Positions 25,233 through 38,571 of a stretch of 64,000 nucleotides of DNA are shown in pieces. Numbering within the stretch: the first letter of the stretch is position 1; each line of letters begins with the position of its first letter. The position numbers and the translations under genes were made by a program. Source of the DNA: Octadecabacter algicola (lineage in GTDB: Bacteria; Pseudomonadota; Alphaproteobacteria; Rhodobacterales; Rhodobacteraceae); assembly GCF_021532625.1 (NCBI RefSeq), contig NZ_JAKGAR010000001.1, positions 682,001 to 746,000 on the forward strand, in the 5' to 3' direction. Below the pieces are notes generated by a model. It saw only the letters and a program-made list of their open reading frames with translations. It ran no database searches and was not told the origin of the DNA.

Positions 25233-27980
25233 ATGAGCGACACTCCAGAAACCCCTGAAACAACAGAAGAAATGCCGCCTGAGCGCCCTGCGTATGACGG
25301 CCCGCAAATCTCGATCACCGCCGAGATGAAAACGTCCTACCTCGATTACGCCATGTCAGTGATCGTTTCTCGTGCGATTCCCGACCTTCGCGACGGGTTA
25401 AAACCGGTTCACCGCCGCATTTTGTATGCGATGTATGAAGGCGGAAACACCCACGACAAACCTTACCGCAAATCCGCCCGTGCAGTGGGCGACGTTATGG
25501 GTAAATATCACCCGCACGGTGACAGCGCGATCTATGATGCCTTGGTGCGGATGGCCCAAGATTTCTCAATGTCGCTGCCGCTTTTGGACGGTCAGGGCAA
25601 CTTTGGTTCCATGGACGGCGATAACCCCGCCGCGATGCGCTATACCGAAGTCCGCATGGATAAACCGGCGGCCTACTTGTTGGCCGATATCGACAAAGAT
25701 ACCGTCGATTTCCAAGACAACTATGATGGCAAAGACCGCGAACCCACGGTTCTTCCTGCCCGCTACCCCAACATGCTTGTTAACGGTGCTGGCGGTATTG
25801 CGGTTGGTATGGCCACCAACATCCCGCCCCACAATCTGGGCGAAGTCATCGACGCCACTTTGGCTCTGATCGTAAATCCTGATCTTACGTCTGAGGAACT
25901 GATTGAATACGTGCCTGGCCCTGACTTCCCGACGGGTGGCATCATGTTGGGCCGTTCCGGTGCGCGCAAAGCCTACCTAGAAGGTCGCGGTTCTGTTGTG
26001 ACCCGCGCCAAGACCAAGGTCGAGGAAATCCGCAAGGACCGCTGGGCCATCATCATCGAAGAAATCCCATATCAGGTGAACAAATCCACCATGGTAGAAC
26101 GCATCGCAGAAGCGGCGCGCGACAAAAAGATCGAAGGCATCGCTCACGTACAAGATGAATCAGACCGGAATGGCGTGCGCGTCGTGGTCGAACTTAAACG
26201 TGATGCCACAGCCGAAGTCGTGCTAAACCAGTTGTTCCGCTTTACGCCTATGCAGACCAGCTTTGGCTGTAACATGTTGGCGTTGAACGGCGGTCGCCCT
26301 GAAACGCTCACTTTGCGCCGTTTCCTAACCTCCTTCCTCGATTTCCGCGAAGATGTTGTTATCCGTCGCACCGCGTTTGAATTGAACAAAGCCCGCGACC
26401 GTGCCCACGTCTTGTGTGGTTTGGCTGTGGCTGTGTCCAACGTTGACGAAGTCGTTGCAACCATTCGTGCATCCGCAGATGCGCCTGCCGCACGTGAGGC
26501 ACTGATGACCCGTGCGTGGCCTGCCGAAGAAATCTTGCCATTCATCGCGCTGATCGATGATCCAACCCACACGGCCAACGACGACGGCACCTATAACCTG
26601 TCCGAAATTCAGGCCCGTGCGATCCTTGAATTGCGCCTACAACGCCTGACACAGATCGGCGTTAAGGAAGTCACGGACGAGTTGGAAGAACTCGCTGGCA
26701 AGATCAAAGAATACCTCGCTATTCTGTCGTCTCGTGATCGTATTCTCGGGATCATCCGAGACGAACTTCAGGAATGCAAAGACTTGTTCGCGGTTCCACG
26801 TCGCACCGAGATCGTTGACTGGTCTGGCGATATGGAAGACGAAGACCTCATCGAGCGTGAAGACATGGTAGTGACGGTTACAGAATCCGGCTACATCAAA
26901 CGCACCGCACTGGCCGATTTCCGCGCGCAAAAACGCGGCGGCAAAGGCATCTCTGGCGGGTCTTTAAAAGAAGACGATGTCGTCACACAGTTGTTTGTCG
27001 CCAACACCCATACGCAGCTGTTGTTCTTTACGACAGACGGCATGGTCTACAAGCTCAAGACATGGCGCCTGCCCCAAGGGTCGCGCACGTCTAAAGGTAA
27101 GGCCATCGTCAACATCTTGCCGATCCCGACAGGTGTTTCGATTGCGGCCATCATGCCGGTGGATCGCGACGAAAAAGAATGGGACGATCTTCAAATCGTC
27201 TTTGCCACCTCCGCAGGTACCGTACGCCGCAACAAGCTGTCCGATTTCACCAACGTTATGCGCAACGGTAAGATCGCGATGAAGTTCGAGGGCGAAAACG
27301 AAGGCGTACAGCTGATCAACGCACGCATCTGCTCAGACGATGATGATGTTATGCTTGTGACGAACTCGGGCCGCGCGATCCGCTTCCCAAGTACGGATGT
27401 ACGCGTCTTCAACTCCCGCAATTCCCTCGGGGTGCGTGGCATTAAGCTTCAAGGTGACGACAAGATCGTTTCCATGTCCGTAATCCGCCACTTCAAAGCG
27501 GAAGCCGACGAACGCGCCGCCTACCTCAAGATGCGACGTGCTATGGCGGGTCTGGCCGATGACGCCGAAGTCGAAGATGAAGAAGCGCCAGCCGGTGACA
27601 TTACGACAGAACGCTATGCAGAAATGTCGGCAGCCGAGAACCTGATCCTGACGATCACGGATGGCGGTTCAGGTAAACTGTCGTCAAGCCACGATTACCC
27701 CGTTCGCGGACGTGGCGGCATGGGTGTTACTGCCATGGATAAGGCAATGCGCGGTGGTGAAATCGTCGCGTCTTTCCCTGTGGAACTCGATGACCAGATC
27801 ATGCTCGCCACTTCCAAGGGCCAGTCGATCCGCGTTCCAGTAGAAGGCATTTCGTTCCGCAGCCGGTCCGCCGGTGGCGTGAAGGTATTCAATACAGGCA
27901 AGAACGAAGTCGTTGTTTCTGTTGCGTATATTGCGGATCAAGCCGACGAAGATGAAGCCGAGGATTCAGCAGACGAATGA
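25233..27980 (+). CDS. gyrA: DNA gyrase subunit A
   Basis: GyrA, 915 residues; the DNA cleavage and religation subunit of gyrase. The catalytic tyrosine is Tyr137 ([10 protein letters not shown]). The quinolone-resistance region [10 protein letters not shown] has Ser98 and Asp102 at the positions equal to E. coli Ser83 and Asp87, the susceptible residues. The GyrA box [10 protein letters not shown], needed for DNA wrapping, sits at the start of the C-terminal pinwheel and separates it from ParC. An acidic tail ([10 protein letters not shown]) ends the protein. The ATG of MSDTPETP is preferred over the frame start at 25206. Confidence 0.97.
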   Translation: MSDTPETPETTEEMPPERPAYDGPQISITAEMKTSYLDYAMSVIVSRAIPDLRDGLKPVHRRILYAMYEGGNTHDKPYRKSARAVGDVMGKYHPHGDSAIYDALVRMAQDFSMSLPLLDGQGNFGSMDGDNPAAMRYTEVRMDKPAAYLLADIDKDTVDFQDNYDGKDREPTVLPARYPNMLVNGAGGIAVGMATNIPPHNLGEVIDATLALIVNPDLTSEELIEYVPGPDFPTGGIMLGRSGARKAYLEGRGSVVTRAKTKVEEIRKDRWAIIIEEIPYQVNKSTMVERIAEAARDKKIEGIAHVQDESDRNGVRVVVELKRDATAEVVLNQLFRFTPMQTSFGCNMLALNGGRPETLTLRRFLTSFLDFREDVVIRRTAFELNKARDRAHVLCGLAVAVSNVDEVVATIRASADAPAAREALMTRAWPAEEILPFIALIDDPTHTANDDGTYNLSEIQARAILELRLQRLTQIGVKEVTDELEELAGKIKEYLAILSSRDRILGIIRDELQECKDLFAVPRRTEIVDWSGDMEDEDLIEREDMVVTVTESGYIKRTALADFRAQKRGGKGISGGSLKEDDVVTQLFVANTHTQLLFFTTDGMVYKLKTWRLPQGSRTSKGKAIVNILPIPTGVSIAAIMPVDRDEKEWDDLQIVFATSAGTVRRNKLSDFTNVMRNGKIAMKFEGENEGVQLINARICSDDDDVMLVTNSGRAIRFPSTDVRVFNSRNSLGVRGIKLQGDDKIVSMSVIRHFKAEADERAAYLKMRRAMAGLADDAEVEDEEAPAGDITTERYAEMSAAENLILTITDGGSGKLSSSHDYPVRGRGGMGVTAMDKAMRGGEIVASFPVELDDQIMLATSKGQSIRVPVEGISFRSRSAGGVKVFNTGKNEVVVSVAYIADQADEDEAEDSADE

Positions 27981-28183
27981 ACCCCGATATCTTTCTTCCC
28001 ATCGCTTTCACGATCATGATCGCCCTTTTGGGCCTCATGGTCGCGGTGGGAATTCCACGGGGCAAGCGGATGCAAAAGACGAACGAGCGGATCGAAGCCA
28101 ACCAGCGCAAGCAGATGGAATTGGCCGAACGTCAGACAGCAGCGGTCGAACGCATCGCTGCGGCCCTTGAAAAGCGCAGCTAA
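27977..28183 (+). CDS. Small single-pass membrane protein, 68 residues
   Basis: One transmembrane helix (about residues 6-26), a short basic turn (RGKRM) and a C-terminal heptad-like amphipathic helix (30-66) rich in Glu, Arg and Ala. The start overlaps the gyrA stop by four bases (ATGA), which makes translation coupled to gyrase expression likely. No named family recognised. Converges with the YHYH gene one base away. Confidence 0.72.
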   Translation: MNPDIFLPIAFTIMIALLGLMVAVGIPRGKRMQKTNERIEANQRKQMELAERQTAAVERIAAALEKRS

Positions 28184-28184
28184 C

Positions 28185-29159
28185 CTAGCGGCAGTATTCT
28201 TCGGAAACGAGCGCGCCACCGTTGGTCACGGTTCGAGTTTCGAAGTTGTAACACCCAGCGGTCTCACTGGGTGAATACCGCATGTAATAGGCTTCACCCT
28301 CATAAGTGTAATCCATGCTGCGGGCCCCGTCCGGCGATTGAGTGAAGATCAGATCCTCGACACCACCGCGCGGCGGACGGCCAGGTTCGATGCCACCGCC
28401 CCCTGCCGCGGATGTTAAAGGCGCAGTGCGCGGAAGATCACGCAGGTTAGCGACCTCACCCATCAAACATTGCACGATATACGGAGCCTCTGGCGACGTG
28501 TGATAGCGATAGCCAAAGGTTTCATCGGGTTGGCCGTTACAGAGGTCAAGGTCCCCTGCGGCGATCTCGGAGCCATCGGGGTTCTTGTCGCCGTAGATCG
28601 GAAACCCATCAAACGCCCAGCCAATGATCGCATCATCGCCGGCGTTTTTCATCTGCTCGATCATGCAAGTCGGTGCAACATGGTAGTGGTAATCATCACC
28701 ACGCCCTGCGTGGCCGCCACAAATATCAAGCTGCTGGGTCGCTAAAGTATCATGCTGTGATTGGTAATGAAGCAAGTCATCCTGAGTCATCTCACCGCCG
28801 CCTGTATAGTCGAAAATCGGTACACCATTCACTGCAACTGCAAGCGCCGCGTCGCGCGTTTGCGCCGTATCTCCAAGGACAGGCTGCAATGGAATGGGCG
28901 CATCGTAACTTTTTGCTGGTACCGGAACTTGTTCGTTCGTGGCAACGATGCCTGTCATCAACTCATGATCGGGATAGGTGTCTGAACTTATAATTGCACT
29001 GCCACCGACACAGCTAACCGATACAGAATCCAAGAACCCCGCCTCGGACACAGAGAGCCGCACGGCTTCGCAATGCTCTGCATCGTCATGGGCAAAGGCC
29101 ACCTGCGGGGCAATTAGTATGGCCTGAACCGCGATCAATCCTAAGTGAAGTCGTCTCAT
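28185..29159 (-). CDS. YHYH domain-containing secreted protein
   Basis: 324-residue exported protein with a Sec signal peptide (cleavage near AFA-H at residue 23). The family name motif DYHYHVAPTC is present, followed by GWAFDGFPIYG, typical of the YHYH domain whose histidines probably bind metal. Cysteines are paired in the mature region. Function of the family is unknown. AAGG ribosome site before ATG. Its upstream region carries a 13-base tandem repeat. Confidence 0.88.
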   Translation of the reverse strand: MRRLHLGLIAVQAILIAPQVAFAHDDAEHCEAVRLSVSEAGFLDSVSVSCVGGSAIISSDTYPDHELMTGIVATNEQVPVPAKSYDAPIPLQPVLGDTAQTRDAALAVAVNGVPIFDYTGGGEMTQDDLLHYQSQHDTLATQQLDICGGHAGRGDDYHYHVAPTCMIEQMKNAGDDAIIGWAFDGFPIYGDKNPDGSEIAAGDLDLCNGQPDETFGYRYHTSPEAPYIVQCLMGEVANLRDLPRTAPLTSAAGGGGIEPGRPPRGGVEDLIFTQSPDGARSMDYTYEGEAYYMRYSPSETAGCYNFETRTVTNGGALVSEEYCR

Positions 29160-29180
29160 GTTGAACCTTATCCAATTGCC

Positions 29181-29206
29181 GTAACTTTTATGGGTAACTT
29201 TTATGG
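29181..29206. repeat. Short tandem repeat upstream of YHYH gene
   Basis: Two adjacent copies of GTAACTTTTATGG (the first ending TATG directly against the second), 22-47 bases before the YHYH start on the divergent side of trmFO. Either a small duplication or a doubled regulator site. Confidence 0.5.
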
Positions 29207-29340
29207 TACGTGCCGCGCGTGCGATTTGGTCGCTTATCTTTCATTTTCTATCCTGATCTAAGGATGCCGACCCAAGCTAGCCACGCGCAAGAGCCAATTC
29301 ATCTCTTTTCAATAGGACACCAAGCGCCTAAGTCAGCCCC

Positions 29341-30687
29341 ATGACAAATACATTGCACATCATCGGCGGCGGAATGGCCGGATCAGAGGCCGCTTGGCAA
29401 GCGGCCAATCAAGGCATTCAAGTGGTCATCCACGAAATGCGCCCCAAGGTGGAAACCTTCGCCCACCGTACGGGCAACCTCGCGGAGATGGTTTGTTCCA
29501 ATTCTTTCCGCTCGGATGATGACGAACAGAACGCCGTGGGCCTGCTGCACTGGGAAATGCGCGCCGCTGGCGGGGTCATTATGACGACAGCAGACAAGCA
29601 CAAACTTCCTGCTGGCGGTGCATTGGCAGTGGATCGCGATCCGTTCTCTGAGACCGTGACGGCAACATTAACGTCACACCCTAACATATCGGTTTCATAC
29701 GAAGAAATCGATACACTTCCAGACGACGGTCAATGGATCATTGCGACCGGGCCACTTACATCTGGTAAGCTGGCTGAAGCGATTGCCGCCGAAACGGGCG
29801 CCGAAGCCCTCGCGTTCTTCGATGCCATTGCACCGATCATCTACCATGACAGCATCGACATGACCAAAGCATGGATGCAGTCGCGCTATGATAAGGGCGA
29901 AACCGAAGAAGAACGCACTGCCTACCTCAATTGCCCGATGAGCAAGGACGATTATGAGGGCTTTATCGACGCTCTGCTGGAGGCCGATAAAGCTGAATTT
30001 AAAGAAGGTGAAACAGCCGGTTACTTTGATGGCTGCCTACCAATCGAAGTCATGGCCGAACGAGGCCGTGAAACATTGCGCTTTGGACCGATGAAACCTG
30101 TCGGCTTGACCAATCCGCATGACCCTGAAAACAAGCCCTACGCTGTCGTCCAGCTGCGCCGCGATAACGCGCTTGGCACACTTTACAACATCGTCGGGTT
30201 CCAAACCAAGATGAAGTACGGCGCGCAAACCGATGTTTTCAAACGTATTCCGGGACTCGAGAATGCAAGTTTCGCCCGTCTAGGTGGTATCCACCGCAAT
30301 ACATTCTTGAACTCGCCAACCTTGCTCGATGATCAAATGCGCCTGAAATCCAAGCCAAACATCCGCTTTGCGGGCCAGATCACAGGCGTTGAAGGCTATG
30401 TTGAAAGTGCTGCAATGGGGCTTCTTGCGGGCCGCCTTGCTGTTGCAGAAATGAAGGGTCAAACCTTGGGAGCCGTGCCAGACACGACCGCCACAGGCGC
30501 CTTGGTCACGCATATCACTGGTGGTGCTGAGGCCAAGACATTCCAACCCATGAACGTCAATTTCGGGCTGTTCCCCCCTGTTGAGGGCCTCAAGGGTGGG
30601 CGACGGGGCCGCAAGGACCGTTACAAGGCCTATACCGACCGCGCTAAACTCGATTGGCAAGGTTGGCTCGACGCATCAAACATATGA
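29341..30687 (+). CDS. trmFO: tRNA (uracil-54-C5)-methyltransferase, folate/FAD-dependent
   Basis: TrmFO makes ribothymidine at position 54 of tRNA using methylenetetrahydrofolate as carbon source and FADH2 as reductant. 448 residues. The N-terminal flavin motif [15 protein letters not shown], the following VVIHEMRP, and the NSFRSDD stretch are characteristic and distinguish it from MnmG. Its stop overlaps the gluQRS start by four bases, making a small tRNA-modification operon. Confidence 0.96.
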   Translation: MTNTLHIIGGGMAGSEAAWQAANQGIQVVIHEMRPKVETFAHRTGNLAEMVCSNSFRSDDDEQNAVGLLHWEMRAAGGVIMTTADKHKLPAGGALAVDRDPFSETVTATLTSHPNISVSYEEIDTLPDDGQWIIATGPLTSGKLAEAIAAETGAEALAFFDAIAPIIYHDSIDMTKAWMQSRYDKGETEEERTAYLNCPMSKDDYEGFIDALLEADKAEFKEGETAGYFDGCLPIEVMAERGRETLRFGPMKPVGLTNPHDPENKPYAVVQLRRDNALGTLYNIVGFQTKMKYGAQTDVFKRIPGLENASFARLGGIHRNTFLNSPTLLDDQMRLKSKPNIRFAGQITGVEGYVESAAMGLLAGRLAVAEMKGQTLGAVPDTTATGALVTHITGGAEAKTFQPMNVNFGLFPPVEGLKGGRRGRKDRYKAYTDRAKLDWQGWLDASNI

Positions 30688-31562
30688 TTACACGTTTCGC
30701 GCCATCCCCCACAGGGCCACTGCACCTTGGCCACGCTTATTCCGCGCTTTTGGCATATGACATGGCGCTTGAGGCTGGAGGTGATTTTCTGCTGCGAATT
30801 GAAGACATTGACCAATCCCGCGCACGCCCCGAATGGGAAACGCAAATATTCGACGACTTGAAATGGCTTGGCCTTTGGTGGCCTGAACCTGTGATGCGCC
30901 AGTCGGATCGTCTCGGGGTCTATCACGACAAACTGCGTTGGCTATGGAACCATGGCTATGCCTTTGCCTGTTCCTGCTCGCGCCGCGACATACAGAACGC
31001 AATGTCGGCCCCCCAAGAAGGCGTGTCGCATGGCCCCGACGGGTTGATCTATCCAGGCACATGTCGGGCACACCATTGCCAAGGCAGTACCGTCCCATTC
31101 CCTGAGAACACCGCCATTCGTTTGTCGATAGAGGCCGTTGCGCGCAAACACGGCAGTGCTTTGACGGGGGCTGAGACCTTCTCGTTCGTCGAAACCGGTG
31201 AAGGCCCAAACGGCGAAACTGGACTGATCGAATTCACTCTGGAAGACGCCATCAAGACCATCGGGGATGTTGTACTTGCACGACGCGACATGGGCACGTC
31301 CTATCATCTGTCGGTGGTCCTAGACGATGCAAAACAAGGCATTACCCATGTCGTTCGTGGGCAGGACTTGTTTGAGGCGACGAAAATTCACGTTATTTTA
31401 CAACGCATTCTGAAACTGCCAACGCCGATGTACCATCACCACAAACTTATCCGCGACGACGCGGGCAAACGCCTTGCCAAACGCGACGATGCACGCGCTA
31501 TTTCGAAGTACCGCCAAGACGGCGCCAGCCCTGATGATATCCGTGCGTGGGTCGGGTTTTAG
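30684..31562 (+). CDS. gluQRS: Glutamyl-Q tRNA(Asp) synthetase
   Basis: Truncated glutamyl-tRNA synthetase paralogue, 292 residues, with only the catalytic domain and no anticodon-binding part; it glutamylates queuosine-34 of tRNA(Asp). HIGH-type motif is HLGHAYSA and the KMSKS counterpart is [10 protein letters not shown] zinc-site-like cysteine set (CSCSRRD and CRAHHC) is present, as in E. coli GluQRS. ATGA overlap with trmFO supports the start. Its end overlaps the hisI stop by four bases from the opposite strand. Confidence 0.95.
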   Translation: MITRFAPSPTGPLHLGHAYSALLAYDMALEAGGDFLLRIEDIDQSRARPEWETQIFDDLKWLGLWWPEPVMRQSDRLGVYHDKLRWLWNHGYAFACSCSRRDIQNAMSAPQEGVSHGPDGLIYPGTCRAHHCQGSTVPFPENTAIRLSIEAVARKHGSALTGAETFSFVETGEGPNGETGLIEFTLEDAIKTIGDVVLARRDMGTSYHLSVVLDDAKQGITHVVRGQDLFEATKIHVILQRILKLPTPMYHHHKLIRDDAGKRLAKRDDARAISKYRQDGASPDDIRAWVGF

Positions 31563-31921
31563 TCTTTCAACGGTTTCATCAGTTCGATTTCTTCTCCGTC
31601 CACGACAGACGTGTAAAAACATGTCCGCCGGTTTGTGTGGCACGCAGCCCCGACCTGATTAACCACGGCCAACAAACAGTCGCGGTCGCAATCCACCCGA
31701 AGATCAATCAACTCTTGGGTATGACCGGATGTTTCCCCCTTGATCCAGAACGACTGGCGGGACCGCGACCAATAAGTGACGCGCTTTGTTTCTAATGTCT
31801 TCGCAACGGCTTCAACGTTCATCCACGCCATCATTAGCACTTCGCCCGTGCCGTCTTGCTGCGCAATGCATGGGATCAAACCATTGGAATCATAACGTAA
31901 TGTTGAAGGATCGAAATTCAT
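31559..31921 (-). CDS. hisI: Phosphoribosyl-AMP cyclohydrolase
   Basis: HisI opens the adenine ring of phosphoribosyl-AMP in histidine synthesis. 120 residues, the single-function form without HisE. Conserved motifs are VLMMAWMN near the start, WSRSRQSFWIKGETSGH and the metal-binding DCDRDCLL with later cysteine CHTNRRTCFY. ATG start with GGAA upstream. Stands alone, not in a his operon, as is common in this group. Confidence 0.96.
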   Translation of the reverse strand: MNFDPSTLRYDSNGLIPCIAQQDGTGEVLMMAWMNVEAVAKTLETKRVTYWSRSRQSFWIKGETSGHTQELIDLRVDCDRDCLLAVVNQVGAACHTNRRTCFYTSVVDGEEIELMKPLKD

Positions 31922-31991
31922 GACATGTTTTCCTTTGGCAATGGGTGCGCGCGGCCCTATCTAGGTGGAGTGATCCGCAAAGGCAATTGAG

Positions 31992-32444
31992 ATGACCGCA
32001 GATACCGACCTTATAAAACTCTACTCGACCCGTATCTTGGGAATGGCTGCGGATATCCCCCACCGCGAGCGATTGGAAATGCCGGATGGGACCGCCAAAC
32101 GCCGCTCCCCCCTGTGTGGTTCAACCGTAACCGTGGATCTAAACCTAGAAGACGGCAAAATTTCCGCATTCGGCCAAGACGTAAAAGCCTGCGCCTTAGG
32201 ACAAGCAGCTGCTTCTGTGGTGGGTCACAACATCATCGGCCTCGCTGAAACTGATGTGCAATCGGGCCGCGATCAATTGGCCGCCATGTTAAAGTCCGGA
32301 GGCCCAGCACCCGATGCGCCCTTTGATGGCCTTGGCGTTTTGGGGCCCGCTGCCGAATACAAAAACCGCCACACCTCTATTTTGCTGACACTAGACGCAA
32401 CGCTGGACGCCATTGCCGACGCACGGAACGCAAAAACCGCCTGA
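31992..32444 (+). CDS. NifU/IscU-like iron-sulfur scaffold-family protein
   Basis: 150-residue protein with the NifU N-terminal (SufU/IscU) fold: SPLCGSTVTVDL (Cys42) and KACALGQAAASVV (Cys67) are the first two cluster-ligand positions. The third cysteine usual in IscU/SufU is missing; the equivalent C-terminal stretch reads KNRHTSILLTLDA. It may hold a cluster only transiently or have another ligand. No suf or isc genes are adjacent. Confidence 0.82.
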   Translation: MTADTDLIKLYSTRILGMAADIPHRERLEMPDGTAKRRSPLCGSTVTVDLNLEDGKISAFGQDVKACALGQAAASVVGHNIIGLAETDVQSGRDQLAAMLKSGGPAPDAPFDGLGVLGPAAEYKNRHTSILLTLDATLDAIADARNAKTA

Positions 32445-32451
32445 TCCCTAC

Positions 32452-32497
32452 CCCAAAAGAAAAAACCGCCGCTTTCCGGGACAGTGGAAAGCGGCGG
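32452..32497 (-). terminator. Strong intrinsic terminator
   Basis: A perfect 12-bp stem (CCGCCGCTTTCC with its complement, loop of eight bases) followed on the minus strand by TTTTTTCTTTT. It ends the transcript of the 40-residue membrane protein gene and its structured 3' region. It sits eight bases after the stop of the converging NifU-like gene, which may also use the stem. Confidence 0.88.
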
Positions 32498-32504
32498 GAG
32501 ATAT

Positions 32505-32626
32505 GCGTTTCGTGTGGGACCGGTGAAATCGGGAAAGGCAGTTTCCCAGACGGTACTTTGACAAGGCAGTGTCGGACGTCAGCAGATCAGGTGGGACAGA
32601 GATCTGAGGGCACCGGCACGAAACGC
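32505..32626 (-). ncRNA. Candidate structured RNA in the 3' untranslated region
   Basis: A 122-base block closed by GCGTTTCGTG pairing with CACGAAACGC (10 bp), then after a 5-base bulge by CCGGTG with CACCGG (6 bp). Inside are three smaller hairpins: GGGAAA/TTTCCC (32531-32547), GACA/TGTC (32560-32573) and CAGATC/GATCTG (32583-32606). On the minus strand it starts 17 bases after the stop of the 40-residue ORF and is followed by the strong terminator. No match to tRNA, SRP RNA or tmRNA signatures was seen; a 6S-like RNA cannot be excluded. Confidence 0.55.
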
Positions 32627-32643
32627 GAGGGTTGGACAGACAG

Positions 32644-32766
32644 TTAGAAAAAATTCGGTAGGCTCAACGCAGCAAACATCATCACAACGAGAGCGACCAT
32701 TCCAAGGGCGTCGGCAATGATCGTGTCAGATGACCGAACGATGACGCTTTTGATTTCCTTAGCCAT
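32644..32766 (-). CDS. Small membrane protein, 40 residues, probably SOS-controlled
   Basis: A charged N-terminal half (Lys3, Lys6, Arg11) followed by one hydrophobic helix (about residues 16-36) ending in LSLPNFF. The ATG is preceded by a strong GAGGAG ribosome site with good spacing; a longer frame from 32859 would run through the promoter. Upstream lies a consensus-like promoter overlapped by a GAAC-N7-GAAC box, the alphaproteobacterial LexA site. Small SOS-induced membrane proteins in other bacteria (SidA of Caulobacter, TisB of E. coli) block division or depolarise the membrane; this one has no visible sequence similarity to them, so a comparable role is inference only. Lies 109 bases downstream of recG. 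Confidence 0.75.
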   Translation of the reverse strand: MAKEIKSVIVRSSDTIIADALGMVALVVMMFAALSLPNFF

Positions 32767-32819
32767 TTTGGTGCTCCTCAATGATGTTCTCTTTGTTGCC
32801 TCTTTGTTCTCATTAACCA

Positions 32820-32857
32820 AATCTAAAAGCAAGAACTTTTTAAGAACAAAAGTGAAC
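32820..32857 (-). promoter_or_regulatory. Promoter overlapped by LexA-type boxes
   Basis: On the minus strand a -35 TTGTTC (32849-32844) and -10 TAGATT (32825-32820) are 18 bases apart. GTTC-N7-GTTC (32847-32833), the SOS box of alphaproteobacteria, covers the -35 and spacer; a third GTTC (32857-32854) is six bases further upstream. Transcription would start near 32812, about 45 bases before the ATG of the 40-residue protein. Confidence 0.7.
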
Positions 32858-32875
32858 AAAATGCCCGCGCAGACA

Positions 32876-37218
<4,343 letters not shown>

Positions 37219-37292
37219 CTACCCCCCGTTATGGTCAGTTCCTGCAAACTAACTAAGTGATAGGTCTGTGTATTCGGCAGGTCCAGCCCCCC

Positions 37293-37314
37293 AGTTTCGT
37301 TTAAGGCCGAAACT
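37293..37314 (-). terminator. Inverted repeat after ctrA
   Basis: AGTTTCG and CGAAACT form a 7-bp stem with an eight-base loop 13 bases after the ctrA stop. There is no T-run behind it, so termination strength is doubtful. Confidence 0.35.
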
Positions 37315-37326
37315 TGGAACCTTGTG

Positions 37327-38046
37327 CTAGGCGCCGATCGCAATACGTTCCGGATCGCTCATGCTCACGGGGTCTGGGTCGCGCAAAACATAGCCACGGC
37401 CCCAGACGGTTTCGATGTGATTGCCGCCGCCCGTGGCTTCGGACAACTTCTTGCGCAATTTGCAGATAAACACGTCGATAATCTTGAGCTCAGGTTCGTC
37501 CATCCCACCGTAAAGGTGATTGAGGAACATTTCCTTGGTCAAGGTCGTCCCTTTGCGCAGGCTTAGCAGCTCTAACATTTGATATTCTTTACCAGTCAGG
37601 TGCACTGGGGACCCTTCGACTTCGACTGTCTTCGCATCCAAATTCACTGCAACCGCGCCGGTCTTGATGATGGATTGTGCGTGCCCTTTGGAGCGACGGA
37701 TAATCGCGTGGATGCGGGCGACCAGTTCTTCGCGATGGAACGGTTTGGTCATGTAGTCATCTGCCCCAAACCCAAAGCCTTTAAGCTTGCTTTCAGTTCC
37801 ATCCTCGCCGGACAGGATCAAAATCGGTGTTTCTATTCTGCTTAGTCGCAGCTGACGAAGAACATCGTGACCGTTCATATCCGGCAAATTGATGTCCAAG
37901 AGGATCAGGTCATAATCATACAGCTTGGCGAGATCGATACCCTCTTCCCCCAAGTCCGTCGTGTACACATTCAAATTGGCATGGCCTAACATCAATTCGA
38001 TGCTCTTGGCCGTGGTTGGGTCGTCTTCTACCAGCAATACGCGCAT
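37327..38046 (-). CDS. ctrA: Cell-cycle response regulator CtrA
   Basis: OmpR-type response regulator of 239 residues. The receiver's phosphorylated aspartate is Asp51 ([11 protein letters not shown]) with Asp8/Asp9 and the conserved lysine in MTKPF. The C-terminal winged helix includes the strongly conserved [11 protein letters not shown] and [11 protein letters not shown]. In this group CtrA controls motility, gene transfer agents and cell division rather than being essential as in Caulobacter. The gene follows a SciP-type inhibitor gene and has a CtrA-like box about 50 bases before its ATG, suggesting autoregulation. Confidence 0.97.
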   Translation of the reverse strand: MRVLLVEDDPTTAKSIELMLGHANLNVYTTDLGEEGIDLAKLYDYDLILLDINLPDMNGHDVLRQLRLSRIETPILILSGEDGTESKLKGFGFGADDYMTKPFHREELVARIHAIIRRSKGHAQSIIKTGAVAVNLDAKTVEVEGSPVHLTGKEYQMLELLSLRKGTTLTKEMFLNHLYGGMDEPELKIIDVFICKLRKKLSEATGGGNHIETVWGRGYVLRDPDPVSMSDPERIAIGA

Positions 38047-38094
38047 TCCGCTTCTCCGATCTCGGTGTGTAAGGCGACCATAAGAAGAGAATGG

Positions 38095-38109
38095 TTAACC
38101 ACACGTTAC
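38095..38109. promoter_or_regulatory. CtrA-type box
   Basis: TTAA, seven bases, TTAC: one mismatch from the CtrA consensus TTAA-N7-TTAA. It lies in the 90-base gap between sciP and ctrA, 49 bases before the ctrA ATG, well placed for autoregulation. Confidence 0.6.
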
Positions 38110-38136
38110 TGGATCAACAAAAGAATGCAACTCCCC

Positions 38137-38415
38137 TTAAGGTTGTCTATATTTTTGTAAAGCTGTCGCCTTTAACGCGTTAACACCATGGTTGCGGACC
38201 GCAGTTTCCCATTCCGCCAGCTCATCGTCCGATAAACCATAGGATTCCGCAGCATCCGCCCTTGTCAAAAGACCACATGCAACGGCCTGCACGACAAGTG
38301 CCTTTCTGGATGCAACCCAGCGCCTCGTTTTCGGTGACGGCAAATCCGCGCGGGTCATAATCGACCCATCTGGTAATTTGACCGAGCGCGGCCCCTCAAT
38401 CTTCTTTAAAAACAT
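38137..38415 (-). CDS. sciP: SciP-type small CtrA-inhibitory protein (DUF1153)
   Basis: 92-residue helix-turn-helix protein matching the DUF1153/SciP family: DLPSPKTRRWVASRKALVVQAV followed by the winged segment LTRADAAESYGLSDDELAEWETAV. In Caulobacter SciP binds CtrA and blocks its transcriptional activation. Adjacency to ctrA on the same strand reinforces the assignment. An AAAGGGG ribosome site precedes ATG. Near its 3' end the DNA reads TTAACGCGTTAA, two CtrA half-sites with a short spacer, which may be coincidence. Confidence 0.88.
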   Translation of the reverse strand: MFLKKIEGPRSVKLPDGSIMTRADLPSPKTRRWVASRKALVVQAVACGLLTRADAAESYGLSDDELAEWETAVRNHGVNALKATALQKYRQP

Positions 38416-38571
38416 CTCTCACACCCCTTTGTGACTTAGGTTTGAGATGTATCGCGCACTTTCGGCTAACGGATCGTAAAGCCGCCCCTTGAGAGTGATT
38501 ACACTTTTCATATATTGCAGCAGATACCATTAAGGCTGATGCCCTGTCGGGTCAGTCGCAAAGGATATAAC

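Noticed and set aside
25233-27980. Alternative call as topoisomerase IV subunit A (parC)
   Set aside because: A GyrA box ([10 protein letters not shown]) is present, and length and acidic tail fit GyrA.
32505-32626. Possible 6S, SRP or tmRNA gene
   Set aside because: SRP and tmRNA signatures are absent; 6S cannot be tested by eye because it lacks a fixed sequence motif, so only a generic structured-RNA call is made.
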